DNA of 64,000 bases from Arthrobacter sp. NEB 688 (GTDB taxonomy: Bacteria; Actinomycetota; Actinomycetes; Actinomycetales; Dermatophilaceae), in NCBI RefSeq assembly GCF_013201035.1, contig NZ_CP053707.1:2232001-2296000 (forward strand). Direction: 5' to 3'. The translations under genes and the position numbers were made by a program. Under the pieces are notes generated by a model. That model saw nothing but the letters and a program-made list of their open reading frames with translations, made no database searches and was not told where the DNA came from. Shown piece by piece: positions 45,148 to 51,055 of the stretch. The first letter of the stretch is position 1. Each line of letters opens with the position of its first letter.

Positions 45148-46115
45148 TGCCCCGGCGCACCCCGCGCCCCTCGTTCGAGATCGGCCACGTCCGCGTGCGG
45201 GCCGGCCGGACGCAGTCGGTGTCGCTGCCGATCACGCGGCTCGTCACGGGCGCCGACGTCGAGCTGCCCGTACGCGTCGTCCACGGGCGCGAGGAGGGGC
45301 CGACCGTCTGGGTCGACGCCGCCATCCACGGCGACGAGGCCGTCGGGGTCGAGGTCGTGCGGCAGGTCGTCGCCGGGCTCGACCCGAAGACGTTCTGCGG
45401 CACCCTGATCGCCGTCCCCATCGTCAACGTCCTCGGCTTCTCGGCCGGCCAGCGCTACCTGCCGGACCGGCGCGACCTCAACCGGTCCTTCCCGGGCTCG
45501 CCGCGCGGCTCGCTCGCCGGCCGCATCGCGCACCTGTTCATGACCGAGGTCGTCGACAAGTGCGAGGTCGGCATCGACCTGCACACCGGCTCGGACCGGC
45601 GCACGAACCTGCCGCAGGTGCGGGCCGATCTCGAGGACCCGCGCACCCGTGCCCTGGCCGAGGCCTTCGCGGCGCCCGTGATGCTCAACGCGCGGCTGCG
45701 CGACGGCTCGCTGCGGTACGCCGCACGCGAGCGGGGCGCGACGGTGCTGCTCTACGAGGCGGGCGAGGCGTGGCGGATGGACCGCTGGGCGGTCGACGCC
45801 GGCGTGCTCGGCGTGCGCCGGGTCCTCGCCGCGCTCGGGATGACCGACCCGGTGGCCGAGGACCCGCCGGCGCCGTCGGCGGTGTCGTTCCGCAGCGGGT
45901 GGGTCCGCGCCCGCGGCACCGGGATGCTGCACCTCGAGGTCGGGCTGGGGGAGCGGGTCGAGCGCGGCGCGCGCCTGGGCGGCCTCTTCGACTCGCTCGG
46001 CAAGCGGGTGCGCCTCGTGCACGCCGACCGCTCCGGGATCGTCGTCGGGCGCACCGAGGCGCCCCTGGTCAACTCCGGCGACGCCGTCGTGCACATCGCC
46101 GAGGTCGAGGACTGA
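45147..46115 (+). CDS. Succinylglutamate desuccinylase / aspartoacylase family (RimK-linked)
   Basis: 322 residues. Zinc carboxypeptidase-like fold: VWVDAAIHGDEAVGVEVVRQ (H-x2-E), SAGQRYLPDRRDLNRSFPG and VGIDLHTGSDRRTNLPQVRA give the zinc ligands and arginine; a C-terminal beta-barrel ends the protein. Substrates are N-acyl amino acids or peptide ends. It overlaps the protease gene, and together with rimK forms a three-component add-and-remove cassette around an amino-acid ligase. Ends 12 bases from convergent lexA. Confidence 0.88.
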   Translation: MPRRTPRPSFEIGHVRVRAGRTQSVSLPITRLVTGADVELPVRVVHGREEGPTVWVDAAIHGDEAVGVEVVRQVVAGLDPKTFCGTLIAVPIVNVLGFSAGQRYLPDRRDLNRSFPGSPRGSLAGRIAHLFMTEVVDKCEVGIDLHTGSDRRTNLPQVRADLEDPRTRALAEAFAAPVMLNARLRDGSLRYAARERGATVLLYEAGEAWRMDRWAVDAGVLGVRRVLAALGMTDPVAEDPPAPSAVSFRSGWVRARGTGMLHLEVGLGERVERGARLGGLFDSLGKRVRLVHADRSGIVVGRTEAPLVNSGDAVVHIAEVED

Positions 46116-46127
46116 CGCCGGGCGGGG

Positions 46128-46841
46128 TCAGACGCGGCGCAGGACCGCGGTGACCTTGCCGAGGATCGTCGCGTGGTCGCCGTCGATCGGCTCGAAGGCC
46201 GGGTTGTGCGGCATGAGCCAGACCTTGCCGTCGCGCCGCTTGAAGGTCTTGACGGTCGCCTCGTTGTCGAGCATCGCCGCGACGATGTCGCCGTTCTCGG
46301 CGGTCGGCTGCTGGCGCACGACGACCCAGTCGCCGTCGCAGATGGCGGCGTCGACCATCGACTCGCCGACGACCTTGAGGAGGAACAGGCTGCCCTCGCC
46401 GACGATCTGCTTGGGCAGCGGGAAGACGTCCTCGACGACCTCCTCGGCGGTGATCGGGACACCGGCGGCGATCTGGCCGAGGACCGGCACGTAGGAGGCC
46501 TCGGGGCGGGAGTCGCCGATGCCGGTCACGTCGCCCTCGTCCTGCTCGGGCCGGCGGTAGCCGCTGCCCTGGCGGTCGGGGGAGACGACCTCGATGGCGC
46601 GCGGGCGGTTGGGGTCGCGCCGCAGGAAGCCCTTGCGCTCGAGCGCGGAGAGCTGGTGGGCGACCGAGCTGGGGGAGGTGAGGCCGACGGCCTCGCCGAT
46701 CTCGCGCATGCTCGGCGGGTACCCGTGCCGGTCGACGGCGTTGCGGATGACCTCGAGGATCTTGCGCTGGCGGTGGGTGAGGTCCCCGCCGTCGCCGCGG
46801 TCGGGCATCTCGTGGATGTCGGCGTTCCTCGGACGTGCCAT
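46128..46841 (-). CDS. lexA: SOS repressor LexA
   Basis: 237 residues. Winged helix [40 protein letters not shown]; self-cleavage site Ala126-Gly127 in [14 protein letters not shown]; catalytic Ser161 in [11 protein letters not shown] and Lys198 in EATVKTF. The ATG at 46841 has AAAGGGG upstream; a further in-frame ATG at 46943 would add 34 unsupported residues. Represses DNA-damage genes until RecA filaments trigger cleavage. The control region contains two SOS boxes shared with the divergent LysM gene. Confidence 0.97.
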   Translation of the reverse strand: MARPRNADIHEMPDRGDGGDLTHRQRKILEVIRNAVDRHGYPPSMREIGEAVGLTSPSSVAHQLSALERKGFLRRDPNRPRAIEVVSPDRQGSGYRRPEQDEGDVTGIGDSRPEASYVPVLGQIAAGVPITAEEVVEDVFPLPKQIVGEGSLFLLKVVGESMVDAAICDGDWVVVRQQPTAENGDIVAAMLDNEATVKTFKRRDGKVWLMPHNPAFEPIDGDHATILGKVTAVLRRV

Positions 46842-46949
46842 CTCGACCCCTTTGCTGAGGCCACCCCGTACGACGGGGTGTCCTGACCGGTGTTTGTGCA
46901 GGTCAGACGGCTTGTCGGTGGTGCCGTGCAGTCTGACCTGCATGCGGAC

Positions 46950-46990
46950 ATCCTACGAGCGGGCGGCCCCGAACTCAAACAGGTGTTCGA
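46950..46990 (-). promoter_or_regulatory. lexA promoter with SOS box
   Basis: On the minus strand, -35 TTGAGT (46978-46973), a 17-base spacer and -10 TAGGAT (46955-46950). The SOS box TCAAACAGGTGTTCGA (46975-46990), one change from arms TCGAAC/GTTCGA, covers the -35, giving LexA autorepression. Confidence 0.8.
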
Positions 46991-46998
46991 CGCGTGTC

Positions 46999-47059
46999 TT
47001 GTCCGCCTCGAACACGCGTGCTATAACTCGTACAGACGTTCTATCGAACACCGGTTCGA
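46999..47059 (+). promoter_or_regulatory. Promoter of the LysM gene with SOS boxes
   Basis: -35 TTGTCC (46999-47004), 17-base spacer, -10 TATAAC (47022-47027). A perfect SOS box TCGAACACCGGTTCGA lies at 47044-47059, around the likely start point, and a half-site TCGAACACGCGTG (47008-47020) lies in the spacer. Confidence 0.8.
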
Positions 47060-47091
47060 CGGTGGCCCTGGCCGCCGGGATGGAGGACATG

Positions 47092-47493
47092 ATGAGCGCG
47101 ATCGCCTGGCACCCCACCGACCTCGGCAGCACCCACCCGGTGGCTCCCCGCCGCCCGCGGCTGGTCGTCATCGACGGCGCCGGCCAGGGCGGCCGCGCCG
47201 CCGCGGTCGCCGAGCCCGCGCTGCGCATCACGCGCCGCGGCCGCCTCGTGCTGCTCGTGATGGCGACGCTCGCCCTCGCCACCGTCCTCGGCCTGCGGGG
47301 TCTCGGCGGGGCCGGCGCGGCCGAGCCGGCGCACACCGTCTCGGTCACCGGTGGCCAGACCCTCTCCGAGATCGCGGCCACCGAGCTTCCCTCGATGTCG
47401 ATCAGCGACGGCATCGTCGCCATCCAGCTCGCCAACGACCTGAGCACCGCCCAGGTGCGCGCCGGCCAGCAGCTGGTCATCCCCGCGGGCTGA
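47092..47493 (+). CDS. LysM protein, SOS-linked division inhibitor candidate
   Basis: 133 residues: cytoplasmic N-terminus, one transmembrane helix (RLVLLVMATLALATVLGLRG), and an external LysM domain (HTVSVTGGQTLSEIAATELP through AGQQLVIPAG). GGAGG precedes the ATG at 47092; ATGs at 47080 and 47089 are alternatives. A LysM membrane protein divergent from lexA is the layout of mycobacterial ChiZ (Rv2719c) and of DivS/YneA-type division inhibitors, which block septation during DNA damage. The SOS boxes support this. No hydrolase residues are evident. Confidence 0.85.
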   Translation: MSAIAWHPTDLGSTHPVAPRRPRLVVIDGAGQGGRAAAVAEPALRITRRGRLVLLVMATLALATVLGLRGLGGAGAAEPAHTVSVTGGQTLSEIAATELPSMSISDGIVAIQLANDLSTAQVRAGQQLVIPAG

Positions 47494-47555
47494 GCCCCGC
47501 GCACGCGCCCCCGGGCGCGTCACGATCCCCGAGTCCCTCGACCCGACTCGGACGC

Positions 47556-47597
47556 CGGAGGGCGTCGTCTCCCGTGCAGGGAAGGCGACGCCCTCCG
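47556..47597 (+). terminator. Terminator after the LysM gene
   Basis: CGGAGGGCGTCG (47556-47567) and CGACGCCCTCCG (47586-47597), a perfect 12-bp stem; the 18-base loop has a further CTCCC/GGGA pairing. The 47598-47772 stretch after it holds no recognised gene but contains the CGGCCGAACGG element seen also near the paralogous miniprotein. Confidence 0.8.
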
Positions 47598-47772
47598 TGC
47601 TGTCCGCCCCGCTCGTGCGGGTGGGTCCTGCGGGCGGTCGGTGTCAACCGCGCCACACTCGGCCGAACGGGGGAGGGAGCATCCGCCGACCTGTCGGACC
47701 TCGCGGGCCCATCGGCCCGCCGGCGCCGTCCTGCCCTGCGCGACAGGGCTGTGCACCAACAGACTTCAGGGC

Positions 47773-47952
47773 ATGCGGACACGTCGGCGCAGCTCCTCCC
47801 GCCACTCCCACCACCCGGTCGTCCAGTGCGGCGGCCAGGGCCGGTGGCACTGGTCGTGCGGATGCGGCGCCCGCGGGTCCGACACCTCGGGAGGCTGGCA
47901 CGGCGCCTACACGGCGGCACTCGTGCACCACAGCCAGAGCCCCGGGGAATGA
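47773..47952 (+). CDS. Cys/His/Trp-rich miniprotein, copy A
   Basis: 59 residues: basic N-terminus (MRTRRRSSSRHS), then HHPVVQCGGQGRWHWSCGCG, a short Gly/Ser spacer, WHGAYTAALVHHSQSPGE. It matches copy B (50019-50204) over nearly all its length, including all three cysteines of the C...CGC pattern, both central tryptophans, and the C-terminal WHGA-TAALVH-S--PGE. A strong hairpin starts 4 bases after its stop, as expected for a real transcript. Three Cys plus His suggest a metal-binding (zinc-ribbon-like) or nucleic-acid-binding peptide; the basic start favours the latter. No known family comes to mind. Confidence 0.72.
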   Translation: MRTRRRSSSRHSHHPVVQCGGQGRWHWSCGCGARGSDTSGGWHGAYTAALVHHSQSPGE

Positions 47953-47955
47953 GAC

Positions 47956-47994
47956 GTGCGGCCCGGGGATACACAGAGGGTCCCCGGGCCGCAC
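47956..47994 (+). terminator. Terminator of miniprotein A
   Basis: GTGCGGCCCGGGGA / TCCCCGGGCCGCAC, 14 perfect bp with an 11-base loop, right behind the stop codon. Confidence 0.8.
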
Positions 47995-48095
47995 CCTCGT
48001 CGTCGCTGGCTCTCCACCGAACCGACGACGAGAGCGAAGCGGCCCCGGCCGTCGCCTCCCCGGGAGGCCACGGCCCCGCGCCGCTGGGGTACGCA

Positions 48096-48141
48096 GGTCC
48101 CCTCACCCCTGACCCCCGACCGGGTCAGGGGTGGGGGGACC
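48096..48141. terminator. Long bidirectional hairpin before the GNAT gene end
   Basis: GGTCCCCTCACCCCTGACCC (48096-48115) pairs with the segment 48122-48141 over 20 bp with one wobble, loop CCGACC. Separates miniprotein A (plus) from the acetyltransferase (minus). Confidence 0.8.
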
Positions 48142-48148
48142 AGTGCGT

Positions 48149-48739
48149 TCACCCGCCGCCGGGGAGCGTGCGGCGCAGGACGAGCCGCGGCATCCTGCTG
48201 GCCACCGCGTCGGTGACGCCGACCTCCTCGAAGCCGGCCCGCTCGAACATCTTTCGCGTGCCGACGAAGGCCATCGTCAGGTCCATCCGCCCCTCGCCGG
48301 GGTCGACCGGGTGGGCCTCGACCGCCGGCGCCCCCTGCGCGGCCGCCCACGCCACGGCCCCCTCGATGAGGTGGGACGTCACGCCCTGGCGCCGGTGGCC
48401 GCCGCGCACGACGAGGCAGACGATGCTCCACACCGGCACGTCGTCGACCGGGTGGATCTTCGTCGAGTGCACGAGGCGAGGGATGTCGCTGCGGGCGCCG
48501 ATGTTGCACCAGCCGACCGGGACGCCGTCGCGGTAGGTGACGACCCCGGGCGGGACCTCGCGCGCGCAGAGGCGACGGGCGGCCTGCTCGCGGCTGCCCT
48601 CGCCGAGCTCGTCGATCTCGCGCTGTCGCAGCCGGTGCGAGAGGCACCAGCAGTGCGTGGCGCGCCGGTTCGGGTTGACGACGTCGGCGAAGTCCTCGAA
48701 CCGGTCCGGCGTGACGGGGTGGGTCTCCCAGGTGGTCAT
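48149..48739 (-). CDS. GNAT family N-acetyltransferase
   Basis: 196 residues. The acetyl-CoA site is VVRGGHRRQGVTSHLIEGAV near residue 115 (R/Q-x-x-G-x-x/A) and the C-terminus has FVGTRKMFERAGFEEVG. N-terminal RRATHCWCLSHRLRQREIDE is rich in Cys and His, typical of a subgroup of actinobacterial GNATs. ATG at 48739 preferred over one 36 bases upstream. Substrate unknown. Divergent from the BtuF-like gene. Confidence 0.85.
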   Translation of the reverse strand: MTTWETHPVTPDRFEDFADVVNPNRRATHCWCLSHRLRQREIDELGEGSREQAARRLCAREVPPGVVTYRDGVPVGWCNIGARSDIPRLVHSTKIHPVDDVPVWSIVCLVVRGGHRRQGVTSHLIEGAVAWAAAQGAPAVEAHPVDPGEGRMDLTMAFVGTRKMFERAGFEEVGVTDAVASRMPRLVLRRTLPGGG

Positions 48740-48795
48740 GCCGCAGCCAAGCACCGACGACCGACAGCGCGCCACCGCCTCCGTAGGGTCGGGGC

Positions 48796-49647
48796 GTGCG
48801 CATCGTCAGCCTGATCCCCTCGGCCACCGAGATCCTCTTCGCGCTCGGCGCGGGCGACGAGGTCGTCGGGGTCACCTTCGAGTGCGACTTCCCCGCGCAG
48901 GCCCGTGCGCGCCGGGTCGTCTCGACGTCGGCCCTGCCCGAGGGGCTGGAGCCGGGCGAGATCGACGCGGCCGTGTGCGCGGCGGTCGAGCGCGGCGAGG
49001 ACCTCTACCACCTCGACGCCGGCGCCCTGGCCGACCTCGACGCCGACCTCGTCGTCACGCAGGACCTCTGCGCGGTGTGCGCCCTCGACGTCTCCACCGT
49101 CGACGCGGCGCTGCGCCACCTCGGCTGCCGCGCCGAGGTGCTCACCGTCGACCCGCACACCCTCGAGGAGGTGCTGGCCTCCGTCAGCGCCGTGGGGGAG
49201 GCGGTCGGACGACCGGCCGAGGCGGCGGCGCTCGTCGCCGACCTGCGGCGGCGCCTCGACGCGGTGCGCGAGCGGGTGGCCGGGCGGGCGCGCCCGCGGG
49301 TCGCGGTCCTCGAGTGGACCGACCCGCCGTTCGCGCCGGGGCACTGGATCCCCGAGATGGTCGATCTCGCCGGCGGCGAGAACGTGCTCGGGGCGGCGGG
49401 GGAGCGCTCGGTGGCCATCGGCTGGGAGGACCTGGCCGCGTCGTCCCCCGAGGTGGTCGTCGTCGCGCCGTGCGGCTACGACCGCGCCGGGGCGCAGCGC
49501 CAGGCCGACGCGCTCCTGGCCGCCGGGGTGCTGCCAGACGGGGTCGCCGTGCACGCGGTCGACGCCGACGGGCTGTGGGCGCGACCGGGGCCGCGGCTCG
49601 TCGACGGCGTCGAGGAGCTGGCGGCCTTCCTCCATCCCCTCGGGTGA
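48796..49647 (+). CDS. BtuF-like cobalamin/haem-binding protein
   Basis: 283 residues beginning directly with the periplasmic binding fold: IVSLIPSATEILFALGAGDE, VVGVTFECDFP, then LVVTQDLCAVCALD and FAPGHWIPEMVDLAGGENVL. It lacks a signal peptide, so it should be cytoplasmic, unlike a transporter component; similar orphan proteins are annotated as cobalamin-binding. GTG start. B12-dependent nrdJ lies 1.4 kb downstream of its end, which would make a cobalamin-handling role sensible, but that is inference from position. Confidence 0.8.
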   Translation: MRIVSLIPSATEILFALGAGDEVVGVTFECDFPAQARARRVVSTSALPEGLEPGEIDAAVCAAVERGEDLYHLDAGALADLDADLVVTQDLCAVCALDVSTVDAALRHLGCRAEVLTVDPHTLEEVLASVSAVGEAVGRPAEAAALVADLRRRLDAVRERVAGRARPRVAVLEWTDPPFAPGHWIPEMVDLAGGENVLGAAGERSVAIGWEDLAASSPEVVVVAPCGYDRAGAQRQADALLAAGVLPDGVAVHAVDADGLWARPGPRLVDGVEELAAFLHPLG

Positions 49648-49669
49648 GCGGGCGGGGGAGCGGCGGGGG

Positions 49670-49846
49670 TCAGTGCCGGCGCAGGCGGTGGTCCTCGTCG
49701 TCGTGCATCGCCTGGGCGCGGCGGCCCAGGGCGGCGAAGCCGACGAGGAGGAGGTCGAGCAGCGGCGAGGCGGGCCCGAGCCCGGGCTCGCGGCGCGAGG
49801 CCCCTTCGGTGTAGCGGCCCAGAGGACCTTCCATGGTGTAACCCAT
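49670..49846 (-). CDS. Small hypothetical protein, 58 residues
   Basis: ATG with a good Shine-Dalgarno (GGGAGGACACGTG just before it). Residues MGYTMEGPLGRYTEGASRRE lead to a hydrophobic stretch ASPLLDLLLVGFAALGRR and a charged end with HDDEDHRLRRH. GC3 use looks coding. Its 3' end is convergent with the BtuF-like gene, 22 bases away. Function not recognised; it could be a small membrane-associated peptide. Confidence 0.6.
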   Translation of the reverse strand: MGYTMEGPLGRYTEGASRREPGLGPASPLLDLLLVGFAALGRRAQAMHDDEDHRLRRH

Positions 49847-50018
49847 CACGTGTCCTCCCAGACGCGTTGCCCCCGACTTTTCCCTGACATTGACCAGAGT
49901 CGCATCAGGGTTTGGTCAAGGAATGGCAAAGACGGCCCGTGCCGGGTGTTCGGCGGCGCAGTGCTGGCCGAACGGACGATGCTCGTATCAGCGGCGGCGG
50001 CGGGTCCTCCTGAGGTCC

Positions 50019-50204
50019 ATGAGCACCTCGCGCCGGCGGACCGCCCGCCGCACCCACCACCCGGTCGTCGGCTGCGACGCCCTCGGCCGGTGGCACTGGG
50101 AGTGCGGCTGCGGGGCCGGGGCGCGGGGCAGCCTCGGGCGCGGGGACTGGCACGGGGCGCTCACCGCGGCCCTGGTCCACCAGAGCACGGCTCCGGGGGA
50201 GTAG
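50019..50204 (+). CDS. Cys/His/Trp-rich miniprotein, copy B
   Basis: 61 residues: MSTSRRRTARR, then THHPVVGCDALGRWHWECGC, a Gly/Arg spacer, WHGALTAALVHQSTAPGE. Paralogue of copy A 2 kb upstream in the same orientation: identical cysteine, tryptophan and terminal motifs, different linkers. A GGGGG/CCCCC hairpin (50195-50210) spans the stop codon, and palindrome CCAGATCTGG (50209-50218) follows. A 16-bp repeat TGGCCGAACGGACGAT flanks the gene at 49965-49980 and 50312-50327. Conservation between copies is the main evidence that these ORFs are real. Confidence 0.72.
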   Translation: MSTSRRRTARRTHHPVVGCDALGRWHWECGCGAGARGSLGRGDWHGALTAALVHQSTAPGE

Positions 50205-50375
50205 ACCCCCAGATCTGGTGCCTCGGCCGGCGGATGCGTCCACCGGTGGTGGTGCGACACGCCGCCGTCCGGCCCTCCTGAAGGGGTTGCACCCCCGCTG
50301 ACCTGCGCAGATGGCCGAACGGACGATCTTCGGCCTCCCCCTGTTGCGTCGCGGGTCACACGGGTGGCACGATGG

Positions 50376-50391
50376 CCACAACATCTAGTGG
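50376..50391 (+). promoter_or_regulatory. NrdR box
   Basis: CCACAACATCTAGTGG resembles the NrdR consensus (ACAC-W-ATATAT-W-GTGT type) and lies 108 bases before nrdR. A weaker partner may overlap 50410-50425. It implies autoregulation of nrdR and control of nrdJ. Confidence 0.6.
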
Positions 50392-50406
50392 TTACACCGC
50401 TGTAGT

Positions 50407-50481
50407 TCGTCCACATCTTGTGCACACGAAATGCGGGTTCTCCACAGGTTGTTCACACTCGAGTCCACCGTTTCGTCCACA
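50407..50481 (+). promoter_or_regulatory. Cluster of DnaA-box-like nonamers upstream of nrdR
   Basis: Five nonamers in one orientation, each one change from TTGTCCACA: TCGTCCACA (50407), TTGTGCACA (50418), TTCTCCACA (50438), TTGTTCACA (50449), TCGTCCACA (50473). They fill the leader region of nrdR. Confidence 0.5.
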
Positions 50482-50498
50482 GGGGGAGGTCCGCCGTC

Positions 50499-50996
50499 AT
50501 GCACTGTCCGTTCTGCCGGCACACCGACTCCCGGGTCATGGACTCCCGCACGACCGACGACGGCACGGCCATCCGCCGCCGTCGTCAGTGCCCGGAGTGC
50601 GGCCGCCGGTTCACCACCGTCGAGACCGCCAGCCTGAGCGTCGTCAAGCGCTCCGGCACCACCGAGCCGTTCAGCCGGGCGAAGGTCCTCGTCGGTGTCC
50701 GCAAGGCCTGCCAGGGCCGCCCGGTCACCGAGGACGACCTCGCCGTCCTCGCCCAGAAGGTGGAGGAGTCGATCCGCAGCGCGGGCTCGGCCGAGATCGA
50801 CGCGCACGAGGTCGGCCTGGCCGTCCTCGGGCCGCTGCGCGAGCTCGACGAGGTCGCCTACCTGCGCTTCGCCTCCGTCTACCAGGCCTTCGAGTCCCTC
50901 GAGGACTTCGAGTCGGCCATCACCCTCCTGCGCGCCGAACGCGAGGCGACCGCCCAGGAACCGCAGGCCACCGCGCCTGTCACACCCCAGCAGTAG
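50499..50996 (+). CDS. nrdR: Transcriptional repressor NrdR
   Basis: 165 residues. N-terminal zinc ribbon with Cys3, Cys6, Cys31 and Cys34 ([10 protein letters not shown] and [12 protein letters not shown]), then an ATP-cone (about residues 49-139: [40 protein letters not shown]). It senses dATP/ATP and represses ribonucleotide reductase genes. ATG follows GGGGGAGG. The target nrdJ lies 59 bases downstream, in the usual actinobacterial order. Confidence 0.96.
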   Translation: MHCPFCRHTDSRVMDSRTTDDGTAIRRRRQCPECGRRFTTVETASLSVVKRSGTTEPFSRAKVLVGVRKACQGRPVTEDDLAVLAQKVEESIRSAGSAEIDAHEVGLAVLGPLRELDEVAYLRFASVYQAFESLEDFESAITLLRAEREATAQEPQATAPVTPQQ

Positions 50997-51055
50997 AACA
51001 GCACCACCAGGTCACCACCGCCCCCGCCAGAGGGGGCAGAACGAAGGGAAGAGGC

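Noticed and set aside
51000-51055. Cobalamin riboswitch ahead of nrdJ
   Set aside because: Only 59 bases separate nrdR and nrdJ, too short, and no B12-box was seen.
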